Below, one piece after another: positions 29,001-37,484 of a DNA stretch of 64,000 nt. Both the position numbers and the translations under genes were made by a program. The notes under the pieces were generated by a model that made no database searches, was not told the DNA's origin, and saw only the letters and a program-made list of their open reading frames with translations. Each line of letters starts with the position of its first letter. The first letter of the stretch is position 1. The stretch comes from JAGWRA01 sp963711505. Lineage in GTDB: Bacteria; Acidobacteriota; Vicinamibacteria; Vicinamibacterales; CAVVIG01. The stretch covers positions 1,106,492 through 1,170,491 of the forward strand of contig CAVQEJ010000001.1 in assembly GCA_963711505.1 (NCBI GenBank), given 5' to 3'.

Positions 29001-30399
29001 TCGAGCGTGAGTTTGTGGCTGGACGAGCTGCTGATGGCCGAGCTCACGGTGACGCTGTCGGTCGCGGATTCGCTGATGTCCGAGGTGGCGAGATTGGTTT
29101 CGAGCGTCGGAATGTTCGACGAGTCCAGCACGAGGGGATCCAGCAACAGCGTTCCCGTGCGCCCGTGAGGCGCGAGCAGGTTCGTGAGCCCGGCGTACCA
29201 CAGCGTGCCGCCGGAGACCTCCGCGCTGCCGCCGTCACCGCCGTTGGCGCCGCCCCGGGCGTCGATCGTGCCGGCGAACTGCGTGTCCTCGTTCGACCAG
29301 ACGACCACCGAGCCGCCGTTGCCGTTCGCCGTGGCAGCCGCCCGGATGGAGGCGCCCGCGTCGACGGTCGTGGTCGAGCGCGTTGCGCACCGATCCGTCC
29401 GTGCCGTGCGCGCCGCCGCCGATCCGGATCGGCGCCGCCGCCGGACGGCCCCGACACGTCGATGACCGATGTGCCGAACAGGTGGACGCTTCCCCCGAGG
29501 ACGTCCACGAACCCGCCGCCGTTGCCGGCGTTCGCCGTCATCGTTCCACTGCTGGCGACCTCGCCGTCGCCGGCGTCGAGCACGACGCGCCCGCCCACCT
29601 GACTGATCCGCGTGGCGGCGACGATCCCGCTGTTGTTCACGGCCAGCGCGTACGCACTGCCGGCCGCCTTCAGCTCGACCTGCGCTGCCTTGATGACACC
29701 GCTGTTGTCGACCGGCGTCTGGCCGTCGCCGGCCGTGACCGGCGCCTTGATGTAGAACGCCTCCGGGCCGTCCGGGGCGAAGAGGATCTCGCGGCCCGAG
29801 ACCAGCGCCGCCGTGCCGTTCGGCGCCTCGATCGTCCCGCGGTTGGCGACCGCCGGCGCGAACAGCGCCACGTCGCCGGTCGAGGCGTGGATCGTCCCGA
29901 GGTTCAGGACGCCGCCCATCGAATCGCCGGAGAACGTCATCGGGCCGCCGGCCATGAAGGCGCCGTCCGAGACGTGGAGCACCGATGCCAGGAACGCGGC
30001 CGTGTCGACCATGCCGCCCGGGCCGATGACGACGCCGTGAGGGTTGAGCAGGTAGACCTGGCCGTTCGCCCGCAGCTGTCCATTGATGACCGAGATGTCG
30101 CCGCCGGTCACGCGATTGAGGATCGCGGCCGAGGCGTTCGGCTGATTGATCTGCAGCAGCCCGCCCTTGCCGATCGAGAAACCGTTCCAGTTGACGATCG
30201 CCCGCTGCGAGCCCTGCGTAATGACCATCTGCGACGGCGCCGGACTGGCGATCGTCGCGTTTCCCTGCACGACCTGGCCGCCCTGCGGCATTGTCGTCTG
30301 GGCGTCTGCCCGGCCGCGCGCCGTCAGGCCCAGGCAGACGATTGACACAGTGGTGACCAGCGCCGTCCGCGCAGTGCGCGACACGTTCGTTGCAAACAT
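26030..30399 (-). CDS. Two-partner secretion exoprotein (TpsA) with MBG repeats (frame breaks)
   Basis: The protein is about 1,455 residues and starts at ATG 30399 with a CAGGAG ribosome site. A signal peptide (ARTALVTTVSIVCLGLTARGRADAQ) is followed by the TPS/haemagglutination activity domain (QMVITQGSQRAIVNWNGFSIG, QVYLLNPHGVVIGPGG) with the NPHG motif used for recognition by TpsB. A beta-helix region follows, then five MBG-like Ig repeats (for example PLTITAVNTSTTYGNALPGFTASYSG) between about 28380 and 27190. A helical C-terminal region of about 380 residues has no domain I recognise. Shifts lie near 29455 and 29370. It is a surface adhesin by family; the ligand is unknown. Confidence 0.87.
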
Positions 30400-30551
30400 C
30401 GAGGCTCCTGCCCTGAAAGGATTGCCGGCAGGAACGGATTGTGGCGGAGATTCCGGCAGGTGTCATTCCTGCTTGGGAGCAGGGGCTGCCGCGCCGACGC
30501 GCGTCGTGATCGCGGCCGGACGCTGTCGGACAGGAGTGAACAATGACGTCG

Positions 30552-31346
30552 CTAGATCCGCGGGGCGCCGCCGCGCCGCAGCCAGAGCGCCATCAGTCCC
30601 ACGCGGCCGCTGACGCCGAACTTCTTGAGGACCGCGACGACGTACTGGTGGGTCGAGCGGGGCGTCAGGCCGAGTCGGCCAGCGATCTCCGCTTCGGTGA
30701 GGTCGGTGAGCAGCAGTTGCAGCACGTCGCGTTCGCGCGGGCTGAGGATGGCTTCGAGCAGGCCGTGCGCGAGGAGCTGTTCGCGATGGAACGGGACCGA
30801 GCCGAGCAGGAAGAAATACAGCAGGTCGCGCTCGCGCCTGTCGAATGGCTCGTCGTCGGGACCGCGATCCAGACCGATGTACGACTCGGCGTTGTCGTCG
30901 ACCGCGCTGGCGCCCACCATCCGGTCGGTGACGCCGAGCGGACGGAACGCCTCGTTGTCCAGCCACGACCGTCGCCACTCCTGCTCCCGGACCAGTTCGC
31001 CCCGCAGGAACGCGCGCGTCGTCCCGGCTCGCGCCGTGATGGCCTGGGTGTGCGGATCGACGACATGGCGCTCGACCTGGCGCATCAGATCGCGGATGAA
31101 GCGATCGCGCGCCTCGTCGCGATGGAGTGGCTTGTCGGCCTTCGGTCTCCAGCCGGCGAGCGGATCGTTCGGGTCGTGGGGGGCGGTGCGGGTGGCGCCG
31201 ACCCAGAAGGCGTTGCGCGCGCCGAGGATGCGGGTCAGTCCCGAGAGGCAATGGGCGCGGGCCCCGTCGGCCTGCGAGGCCGGGAACTCGGCGAGTTCGT
31301 GCCACAGGCGGGTGACGGCCTGCAGATCCTGATCGCGAATGTGCAT
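30552..31346 (-). CDS. LuxR-type transcriptional regulator
   Basis: This 264-residue protein has an N-terminal region without a recognisable PAS or receiver domain (RDQDLQAVTRLWHELAEFPASQADGARAHCLSGLTRILG..). The C-terminal HTH of the LuxR class is LSPRERDVLQLLLTDLTEAEIAGRLGLTPRSTHQYVVAVLKKFGVSGRVGLMALWLRRG. It lacks the REC domain and could respond to a ligand through its N-terminus. It is transcribed on the same strand as the TpsA/TpsB pair, 152 bp upstream of TpsA, and may regulate it; no operator was recognised in that gap. It is divergent from the MbcA-like antitoxin gene. Confidence 0.82.
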   Translation of the reverse strand: MHIRDQDLQAVTRLWHELAEFPASQADGARAHCLSGLTRILGARNAFWVGATRTAPHDPNDPLAGWRPKADKPLHRDEARDRFIRDLMRQVERHVVDPHTQAITARAGTTRAFLRGELVREQEWRRSWLDNEAFRPLGVTDRMVGASAVDDNAESYIGLDRGPDDEPFDRRERDLLYFFLLGSVPFHREQLLAHGLLEAILSPRERDVLQLLLTDLTEAEIAGRLGLTPRSTHQYVVAVLKKFGVSGRVGLMALWLRRGGAPRI

Positions 31347-31497
31347 CGGTGGTGCCTGTCAGACGCGCCGCCGGCAGCCATCGGAACGGGCGCGACGCGC
31401 GCACGAATTTACAGCGCAGACGGACGAGTTGCCAAGCAGAATCTTTCTGCATTTCGGCGATGGCCGTCTCCGCCCGGCCGCGGGATCCATGCCCTGC

Positions 31498-31527
31498 TTG
31501 ACACAACCAATCAGTAGTCGTTATACT
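31498..31527 (+). promoter_or_regulatory. Strong sigma-70-type promoter of the toxin-antitoxin operon
   Basis: A perfect -35 TTGACA (31498-31503) is 18 bases from -10 TATACT (31522-31527), in front of ATG 31546. It is the clearest promoter in the window. Confidence 0.75.
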
Positions 31528-31539
31528 CCTGATCAGGAG
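31526..31539. promoter_or_regulatory. 14-bp palindromic operator candidate
   Basis: CTCCTGATCAGGAG is a perfect palindrome overlapping the -10 element and the ribosome-binding site of the antitoxin gene. This is a position typical of autorepression by Xre-type antitoxins. Confidence 0.6.
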
Positions 31540-31545
31540 AGTTCC

Positions 31546-31980
31546 ATGGTCGAACCCCTCCGGTATCCCTCGACCCGTTACCGTCTGGAGGCGCCGCCCG
31601 ATCTCGGCGCGCGCACGGAGCGCGAGCGGCTGTCGCCGGCGGCGCTGAAGGCGTTCTTCAACATCATGGCGCGCTGGAAGGTGCGCGACGAGGATGCCCG
31701 CGCGCTGCTCGGCGGCGTCAGCAACGGGCCGTTCTACGAGATGAAGCGGAACCCCGACCGGGTGCTCGACGCCGACCGGCTCACCCGCATCTCGTATCTC
31801 GTCGGCATCTTCAAGGCGCTGCAGATCCTCCACGCGCGTCCGCTCGCCGACGAGTGGGTCCACCTGCCGAACGCCAATCCGATCTTCGCGGGCGCGGCGC
31901 CGCTGGCGTACATGATGAGCGGCGGGCTGCCGGCCATGCAGATCGTCCGCCGCCTCCTCGACGCGCGTCGTGCGGGGTAG
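31546..31980 (+). CDS. Xre/MbcA/ParS-type antitoxin
   Basis: This 144-residue protein starts at ATG 31546 after AGGAGA; an earlier in-frame ATG lies upstream of the promoter and is not used. It has an N-terminal helix-turn-helix-like region (LSPAALKAFFNIMARWKVRDEDARALLGGVSNGPFYEMKRNPDRVLDADRLTRISYLVGIFKAL). The C-terminal toxin-binding domain (DEWVHLPNANPIFAGAAPLAYMMSGGLPAMQIVRRLLDARRAG) has the W-l-x-x-P-N-x-x-F-x-G pattern of the MbcA/ParS (DUF2384) family. It neutralises the RES toxin encoded 80 bp downstream. The palindrome over its -10 makes autorepression likely. Confidence 0.85.
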   Translation: MVEPLRYPSTRYRLEAPPDLGARTERERLSPAALKAFFNIMARWKVRDEDARALLGGVSNGPFYEMKRNPDRVLDADRLTRISYLVGIFKALQILHARPLADEWVHLPNANPIFAGAAPLAYMMSGGLPAMQIVRRLLDARRAG

Positions 31981-32000
31981 GCAACGCGTTGCTTGCGTAG

Positions 32001-32020
32001 CACCGAGCTTCAGCTCGGTG
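32001..32020. repeat. Family A hairpin between antitoxin and toxin
   Basis: CACCGAGCTTCAGCTCGGTG is a 20-base imperfect palindrome (nine-base arms around a short loop). It sits in the 80-bp gap between the antitoxin stop and the toxin start, where it could reduce toxin mRNA or its translation. Confidence 0.7.
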
Positions 32021-32060
32021 AAGGGGCGCGGGTCCTGTCGCCCGCGGGAATCCAGGATCG

Positions 32061-32744
32061 ATGAAGCTTCCGCCCGTCTCGCTCGTCCGCCAGCTCGACA
32101 CCTGGCGCCTCGTCCCCTCGCGCCACCTGCCGCGCGGCGACAGCGTCCTGGTGGCGATTGCGGACGATGATGAGCACTTGAAGGCGATCTTCGAGCTCGA
32201 CGCGGCGACCAACGATCGGCTGCTGGCAGGCCAGCAGCGGATGCCGGGCATCGGCCTCGAGGAGCTGGTGCACGCCGTGCCGCACGCGGCCGTCATCAAT
32301 GCGGCGTTCTGCCATCCGCATCCGCTCGGCGCCCGCTTCAGCGGTCCCGACCGCGGCGCGTGGTACGCGGCGCTCGATCTGGAGACCTCCCAGGCCGAGG
32401 TCGGCTTTCATCATTCAGTGCAGCTCGCCGAGATCGACCGCTTCGAGGACAGCATCACCTACGACGCCTATCTCGCCGACTTCAGCGCCAGCTTCCACGA
32501 CCTGCGCCGCGCGCGCGGCTTCAAGGCCTGTCTCGATCCCGCAAGCTACGTGGCCTCGCAGGCGCTGGCCGAGCAGTTGCTGGAAGCCGGCTCGCTCGGT
32601 ATCGTCTACCCGAGCGTCCGGCGTCGGGAGGGCACCTGCCTGGCCTGCTTCCGTCCGGCGCTCGTCGCCAACGTCCGCCGCGGCCGGACGTATCGGTTCA
32701 CCTGGAACGGCATGGAGGAGCCCGTGATCTCACGGGAACGGTGA
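32061..32744 (+). CDS. RES-domain toxin (NAD+ phosphorylase/glycohydrolase family)
   Basis: This 227-residue protein belongs to the RES family, named for conserved Arg, Glu and Ser. The visible pattern is GARFSGPDRGAWYAALDLETSQAEV (Arg, Tyr, Glu) and GIVYPSVRRREGTCLACFRP (Ser). MbcT-type RES toxins degrade NAD+ and halt growth. The start at ATG 32061 has CAGGATCG upstream. It follows the MbcA-like antitoxin after a hairpin-containing gap, and its stop overlaps the start of the acetyltransferase gene by one base (TGATG), so three genes may be co-expressed. Confidence 0.85.
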   Translation: MKLPPVSLVRQLDTWRLVPSRHLPRGDSVLVAIADDDEHLKAIFELDAATNDRLLAGQQRMPGIGLEELVHAVPHAAVINAAFCHPHPLGARFSGPDRGAWYAALDLETSQAEVGFHHSVQLAEIDRFEDSITYDAYLADFSASFHDLRRARGFKACLDPASYVASQALAEQLLEAGSLGIVYPSVRRREGTCLACFRPALVANVRRGRTYRFTWNGMEEPVISRER

Positions 32745-33596
32745 TGCCACGAGACGATCGCGACTATCGCATCCGCACGATGACCCGGTCCGAGCTCGAC
32801 TTCGCCGTCGATTCTCGCCGCGCGCGAGGGCTGGAATCCGGGCGTGCACGACGCCGACAGCTTCTTCGCGGCCGATCCGGACGGCTTCCTCATCGGCGTG
32901 CTCGACGATGAGCCGATCGCCTGCATCTCGGCCGTGTCGTACGACGGCCGGTTCGGCTTCATCGGCTTCTACATCGTCGTGCCCGGGCATCGCGGAGAGG
33001 GCTACGGCATCCGCATCGGCGAAGCCGCGATGCGGCGGCTGTCGGGCCATCTCATCGGGGTTGACGGCGTCGTGGAGCAGCAGGAGAACTACCGCAGGTC
33101 GGGCTTCCGGTTCGCCTACCGGAACATCCGGTTCGAGGCGGCGGGCGGCGGCGGGGCGGCGGCCGGCCTCGTCGAGGCGCATGCGGTGCCGTTCGAGGCG
33201 CTGTGCGCGTACGATCGGCAGCTGTTCCGGGCCTCGCGCGTCGACTTCCTGCGCGCGTGGATTGATGCCCCCGGCACGAAGGGCCTCGCGTCGGTGGATG
33301 GGGACGTGGTGCGCGGCTACGGCGTCATCCGCCCGTGCCGCGTCGGCTTCAAGATCGGCCCGCTGTTCGCCGATACGCCGGAGGTCGCCGAGGCGCTTTA
33401 TCGCAGCCTGGTGTCGCACGCGCCGGCGGGCAGTCCCGTGTATCTCGACGTGCCCGAGGTCAACGAGGCGGCGCTGGCGCTCGCCGGGCGCTACGGCATG
33501 CGTCGCGTGTTCGAGACGGCGCGGATGTACAACGGTGAAGCGCCGGCGATCGACCTGAGCCGTGTCTTCGGTGTGACGACGTTCGAGCTGGGCTAG
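32744..33596 (+). CDS. GNAT family N-acetyltransferase, YitH-like (frame break near 32812)
   Basis: The protein is about 283 residues. The first part (PRDDRDYRIRTMTRSELDFAVD) must shift by one base near 32812 to continue as LAAREGWNPGVHDADSFFAADPDGFLIGVLDDEPIACISAVSYDG. The GWNPG block is typical of a two-domain acetyltransferase family (YitH/DUF1248). The acetyl-CoA loop reads IVVPGHRGEGYGIRIGEAAMRRL, matching V-x-x-x-x-R-G-x-G-x-G. The second half (from about residue 140) is a divergent GNAT-like domain. The substrate is unknown. The start overlaps the RES toxin stop. Confidence 0.78.
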
Positions 33597-33659
33597 CGCG
33601 GCACCGGCCGGCTGGACCGCATTCCCCCTCGGGCGTAGACTGCCGAGAGCGGGGTGCGC

Positions 33660-34259
33660 ATGCTGGTCGACGAATTCCTGCAGGTCTACGACGTCTCCGA
33701 TGCCGTCGCCACCGTGGTCGAGGCCGATCTCGCCACGACGTGGGACGCGCTGATGGAGGTCGATCTCATCGAGGTGGGACGGCGCTTTCCGATGGTGGCC
33801 GTGCTGGGTGCGCTGCGCGCGTTGCCGGGCGTCGTCAGCCATCTGCTGCACGGCGAGTCCGTGCCGCAGGCGCCCGCGCGCCTGCGACTGCACGACACGA
33901 CCGGGCTGCCGCCCGACGAAGGCGCCTGGGTGCTGCTCGGCGAGCGGGAGCGCGACGAGATCGCCCTCGGGCTGGTTGGGAAGTTCTGGCGCCCCGTCAT
34001 CTCCTACGCCATCGTCGACCGCGACGGGTTCCGCGACTTCGCCGAGCCGGGCTACGCGAAGACCGTCTATGCGTTGTCCGTCAGCCGGCTCGACGAGCGG
34101 CGGACGCTGCTGTCGGGGCTGATGCGGACGGCGACGACCGACGAGCAGGCACGGCGGTGGTTCCGGCGGTACTGGACCCTCGGCGTCGGGACCGGCGCGC
34201 ACGTCCTGGTGAACGGCGTGATCGAGCTGGTGCGCGAGATGGCCGAGAAGCGCGCCTGA
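33660..34259 (+). CDS. Hypothetical protein, SRPBCC-like
   Basis: This 199-residue protein starts at ATG 33660 after a GGGG-rich ribosome-like site; GTG 33654 is a possible alternative. The pattern of an N-terminal strand (LQVYDVSDAVATVVEADLATTWDALMEVDL), a loop, then GKFWRPVISYAIVDRDGFRDFAEPGYAKTVYALSV and a long C-terminal helix (TGAHVLVNGVIELVREMAEKRA) resembles START/SRPBCC-fold hydrophobic-ligand binding proteins. I cannot name a family. It is a single intact frame, downstream of the GNAT gene by about 60 bp, probably with its own promoter. Confidence 0.6.
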   Translation: MLVDEFLQVYDVSDAVATVVEADLATTWDALMEVDLIEVGRRFPMVAVLGALRALPGVVSHLLHGESVPQAPARLRLHDTTGLPPDEGAWVLLGERERDEIALGLVGKFWRPVISYAIVDRDGFRDFAEPGYAKTVYALSVSRLDERRTLLSGLMRTATTDEQARRWFRRYWTLGVGTGAHVLVNGVIELVREMAEKRA

Positions 34260-34327
34260 GCGAACGGCGCGAACGGCGTGGACCGCGTGCATCGGGGGAC
34301 GCGCGGCGAGAGCATTCTGGAGCAGCG

Positions 34328-34693
34328 ATGGGGAACGAACCCGGACGATCGCGGCGGCGTGGCTACCTCAATCCCGGTGTCGTGGTGCGGATGGCGTTCT
34401 GGATCACGACCCTCTGCATCCTGGTGGCCGTCATCGCCGCCGTCCTGGCCATCTGGCACTACACCGGCACCGACGTCCTCTGGCGCACCGTCGCCACCTG
34501 CGCCGTCATCGGTACCGGCACCGTCATCTTTGCCTGGATCAACAGCCTGTTCGATCCCGGGGAATCCGTAGCGCCGGGTAGCCATACGCAGGGCCGCCCG
34601 GGCCGCAATTCCTCTTCTCGTCACGCAGGGGCCGCCCGAGGTGGGAATCGGACCGGGTGGCGGCCCGCAGGATACGGCCTCTTGTCTTCGTAG
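34328..34693 (+). CDS. Small membrane protein whose C-terminus runs into repeat DNA
   Basis: This 121-residue protein starts at ATG 34328 after a weak GGAGCAGCG. It has a short basic N-terminus (GNEPGRSRRRGYLNPGV) and two transmembrane helices (VVRMAFWITTLCILVAVIAAVLAI and VATCAVIGTGTVIFAWINSL). The remaining 35 residues (GESVAPGSHTQGRPGRNSSSRH..) are encoded by the GGGGCCGCC family B repeat (34595-34670), so the original protein was probably shorter and its stop has been replaced. The function is unknown. Confidence 0.5.
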   Translation: MGNEPGRSRRRGYLNPGVVVRMAFWITTLCILVAVIAAVLAIWHYTGTDVLWRTVATCAVIGTGTVIFAWINSLFDPGESVAPGSHTQGRPGRNSSSRHAGAARGGNRTGWRPAGYGLLSS

Positions 34694-34748
34694 CGCCGAG
34701 CTTCAGCTCGGCTGAGGGGGCTTTCGTGGCCGCCGAGCTTCAGCTCGG
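34627..34748. repeat. Family B hairpin and two family A hairpin cores
   Basis: AGGGGCCGCC (34627-34636) with GGCGGCCC (34659-34666) is a family B copy. CCGAGCTTCAGCTCGG occurs twice, at 34696-34711 and 34733-34748, 37 bp apart. They lie between the small membrane gene and the tRNA gene. Confidence 0.75.
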
Positions 34749-34777
34749 CGGACAGGCGGCTCGTTCAGGAAGAAGGA

Positions 34778-34867
34778 TGGCGGAGAGAGTGGGATTCGAA
34801 CCCACGGTAGAGTTTCCCCTACACACGCTTTCCAAGCGTGCTCCTTCAACCACTCGGACATCTCTCC
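34778..34867 (-). tRNA. tRNA-Ser (anticodon GGA)
   Basis: This is a complete 90-nt class II tRNA. The acceptor stem GGAGAGA/TCTCTCC (34861-34867 and 34782-34788) is followed by a G discriminator and an encoded CCA (34778-34780). The anticodon stem CACGC/GCGTG encloses TTGGAAA, giving anticodon GGA for Ser UCC/UCU codons. A long variable arm (TGTAGGGGAAACTCTACCG) and a TTCGAATC T-loop are present. Confidence 0.97.
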
Positions 34868-35300
34868 GTTTTTTGGCGCGAGCGGCCCGACGCTCCGCGT
34901 CGGGTTCCCTCCGGCCGCTCGCTTAGCGCCCTGCGCTCGCTCCCGCTTCGTCGGGTCGCTCCGCTCCGGGCGCTCCTGGCGCTCGCGCGTCGGCTGCGCG
35001 TCGGGTCCCTCCGGCCGCTCGCTTAGCGCCCTGCGCTCGCTCCCGCTCGTCGGGTCGCTCCGCTCCGGGCGCTTACCTTGGCGCTCGCCGACGCTGCGCG
35101 TCGGGTTCCCTCCGGCCGCTCGCTTCAGCGCCCTGCGCTCGCTCCCGCTTCGCCGGGTCGCTCCGCTCCGGGCGCTTGCCTTGGCGCTCGCGCGTGACGC
35201 TGCGCGTCGGGTTCCCTCCGGCCGCTCGCTTAGGCGCCCTGCGCTCGCTCCCGCTTCGCCGGGTCGCTCCGCTTCCCTCGACTCGCTGCGCTCGCTCGGG
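34868..35300. repeat. ~100-bp tandem repeats upstream of tRNA-Ser
   Basis: Four imperfect copies of a GC-rich unit have GCGTCGGG landmarks at 34897, 34998, 35098 and 35204 (spacings 101, 100 and 106 bp). Each contains TCCCTCCGGCCGCTCGCTT, CCTGCGCTCGCTCCCGCTT and GTCGCTCCGCTCCGGGCGC. They lie immediately 5' of the tRNA gene (minus strand). I see no gene in 34868-35476. Confidence 0.8.
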
Positions 35301-35476
35301 ACAGGCCGTTCACTCCAGCTGCTCGATACGTGCGCGGCGAAGCCGGAAGCCATGAACAGTGTAGCCGGAAGGCCGGGGGCCGCTCAACAGCGGACGCGAT
35401 GCACCGGTCACCTGGAATCGTCCCGGCCCCGCACCATCGCCGAGGTGCGCCAGGACCGTGACCTGACCGCCGCGCG

Positions 35477-36592
35477 TCACTTCGCGGGAATGTGAGCGGA
35501 TTGCCAGGCGGCGTCCGTCTCGCTCGGCGCCGGCGGCTCCTCCGGCACGGGCGACTTCAGGACCGCGCACCAGCCGTCCCAGTCGATGACTCTGGCGGTC
35601 GACATGCGGACCCGGTAGTGCCCCGGCCTGGTGTCGATGGTCACGGTGAAATACAGCGCGCCGAATTCCGGCATGCCCTTGACGCGCACCAGGTACTCGT
35701 CGAAGGTCTCCTCCCAGGGCCACTTCGCGGGCGGCGCCTCCTCACGCACGCCGGGCACGTCGTCCCATGACGGTTGATCGGCCTGCGTATCCACGGCCCA
35801 GCTCCCCTGCGTCGACACCGCGCCGCGCGTCCCGTCGCGGTTCAGGTGATACACCGTCGATCGCTTCATGCGGTACGTGTAGAACCTGCCCCCGGCATCC
35901 GCGCCATCCACCAGGACTCCGATATGGCTGTTGCCGTGGATGAGAGATTCGGTGTCGCTGCAGGCGAACGTCGTGCTCACCGAACGCGGAAACCGGCCGC
36001 GCATGACCGGCAGCGAATCCAGCATGTCGATCTGACCGTTCGGCTGGTAGGCGAGCGAGGCGTCCAGTCGCGCAATCGTGACGCTCGCCGTTCCGGCGAT
36101 TTCCAGTCCGGTGCGCTTGCCGGTCTGCACCTGCTTCTGCTGCTGACGCTTGCTGGTGGGATCGTACGGGATGTCGATCAGCAGCGGCACCCCGAAGCTG
36201 AGGGGCCCGGCCACGGCGACGCCGCCGTCGGACACCTGGTAGGACGCGTCCGGCAGGTCGAGATTGCCCGCGAGCCGGATCGTGCCCACCGGCTGCGCGG
36301 CCGATCCGTCATCGACCGTCAGGGCGGCGTCGTCGGGCCACTCGAGGTGGCGCGTCAGCGCGAGATCGCGATCGTCGACCTCGTTCCCCGAGAACGTCCC
36401 GCCGCCGTCGGGCACGTTCTTCAACTGCGCCGTGAAGCTCCCCTGCACCGCGGACGCCTGGACGAGGGGTTTGTCCTTCTCGGGATTGGCGCCAACGGTC
36501 AGCTGAAGCGGCGCGTAGGCCAGCGCGGGTGTTCCGGACTGGGCGCCGACGGTGCCGGTAATGGAGAGCTCGATCGTCCAGAAGGTAGCCAT
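35477..36592 (-). CDS. Hypothetical protein, beta-rich
   Basis: This 371-residue protein starts at ATG 36592; upstream codons are open but look unlike protein. No signal peptide is obvious (ATFWTIELSITGTVGAQSG). The sequence is beta-strand-rich with recurring acidic turns (FSGNEVDDRDLALTRHLEWPDDAALTVDDGSA, SFGVPLLIDIPYDPTSKRQ..). The C-terminal half contains YTYRMKRSTVYHLNRDGTRGAV and WDDVPGVREEAPPAKWPWEETFDEYLVRV. No domain is recognised. The frame is intact over its whole length, which supports it being real. It is monocistronic between the tRNA repeat region and the hydroxylase gene. Confidence 0.6.
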   Translation of the reverse strand: MATFWTIELSITGTVGAQSGTPALAYAPLQLTVGANPEKDKPLVQASAVQGSFTAQLKNVPDGGGTFSGNEVDDRDLALTRHLEWPDDAALTVDDGSAAQPVGTIRLAGNLDLPDASYQVSDGGVAVAGPLSFGVPLLIDIPYDPTSKRQQQKQVQTGKRTGLEIAGTASVTIARLDASLAYQPNGQIDMLDSLPVMRGRFPRSVSTTFACSDTESLIHGNSHIGVLVDGADAGGRFYTYRMKRSTVYHLNRDGTRGAVSTQGSWAVDTQADQPSWDDVPGVREEAPPAKWPWEETFDEYLVRVKGMPEFGALYFTVTIDTRPGHYRVRMSTARVIDWDGWCAVLKSPVPEEPPAPSETDAAWQSAHIPAK

Positions 36593-36686
36593 GGCGCTAC
36601 TGTACTGCACGGGCAACCGAAGGTCCGCCGCTGTCGCGCCGTGCCGGCCAAAGGGGCAGCCTCGTCGGGGGATGTCTGAGAGCCGG

Positions 36687-37484
36687 CTATCGGCTCCGGA
36701 CGAAGGCGACCAGCTTGCGCCACGCGATCCGTTCTCCGCCGAAGGCGAAGGAGAAGGGATCCGACGCGGTGAGCGGGTCATCCGCCACGCCGTACTCGAT
36801 CTCGGTGGTGGCGAGTGCCGTCGGCCCGTGCACGAACGTGCCGAACAGCACGTCCCAGACCAGGAAGACTCCCGCGAAGTTCCTGTCGAGCAGCTCCGGG
36901 TTGCGCGCGTGGTGGACCGCGTGGGCGGCGGGGGTGTTGATCACGTATTCCAGCGGTCCCAGGTCGACCCGGGCGAGCGACGCCGCATGGCTGAAGAACT
37001 GGAGCGAGAAGTTGAGCGCGCCGATCTCGAGCGCCCACGCCCAGGGAATGCCCATGGCGAACTGGAGCAGGAGCACGCACGTGCTGAAGCTCACCACCTT
37101 GAACAGGGTCGGCGAGATGGCTCCCACGTGCAGGCCGAACCGGGTCGGCTTGTGGTGGCTGTAGTGGAACAGGTACCAGGCCGGAGTGAACCAGTGAATG
37201 AACCGGTGGTTCCAGTAGAAGATGAAGTCGTAGACGACCATGGCCAGCACGAACTGGCCGACCGTGATGCTCGAGCTGGCGCCGTGGGGAAGCGCCACGT
37301 GGGTGTAGGCGACGGCGACGCCGAGCGCGACCGCGTTGCCGACCAGCACGCCCCAGAACTCGCGGTGCCGCCACAGGATGAGGATGCCGACGACCAGGAA
37401 CGGCGCGCAGACGATGTCCCAGGCGCTCAGGAAATGAACCAGGCTCGCGACGGACACGGGATGCGACAGTCCCAGGGAGCTCAC
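36687..37484 (-). CDS. Fatty acid hydroxylase / sterol desaturase family membrane di-iron protein
   Basis: This 265-residue integral membrane protein starts at GTG 37484. It has several hydrophobic helices (IVCAPFLVVGILILW, VLVGNAVALGVAVAY, VGQFVLAMVVYDFIFYW). It carries the eight-histidine di-iron motifs of the superfamily: NHRFIHW, HYSHH, and HAVHH near the C-terminus. Relatives include C-5 sterol desaturase, beta-carotene hydroxylase and alkylglycerol monooxygenase. The last is of interest because an ether-lipid locus lies 3 kb away, but the assignment to any of these is inference. The frame is intact. Confidence 0.82.
   Translation of the reverse strand: MSSLGLSHPVSVASLVHFLSAWDIVCAPFLVVGILILWRHREFWGVLVGNAVALGVAVAYTHVALPHGASSSITVGQFVLAMVVYDFIFYWNHRFIHWFTPAWYLFHYSHHKPTRFGLHVGAISPTLFKVVSFSTCVLLLQFAMGIPWAWALEIGALNFSLQFFSHAASLARVDLGPLEYVINTPAAHAVHHARNPELLDRNFAGVFLVWDVLFGTFVHGPTALATTEIEYGVADDPLTASDPFSFAFGGERIAWRKLVAFVRSR

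Noticed and set aside
26858..29602. Long open frame on the plus strand opposite TpsA
   Set aside because: Composition is Arg/Val-rich shadow; the minus strand has clear MBG and TPS domains.
34703..35353. Ser/Arg/Glu-rich open frame over the tRNA and its repeats
   Set aside because: It spans a tRNA gene and tandem repeats; the apparent protein is a by-product.
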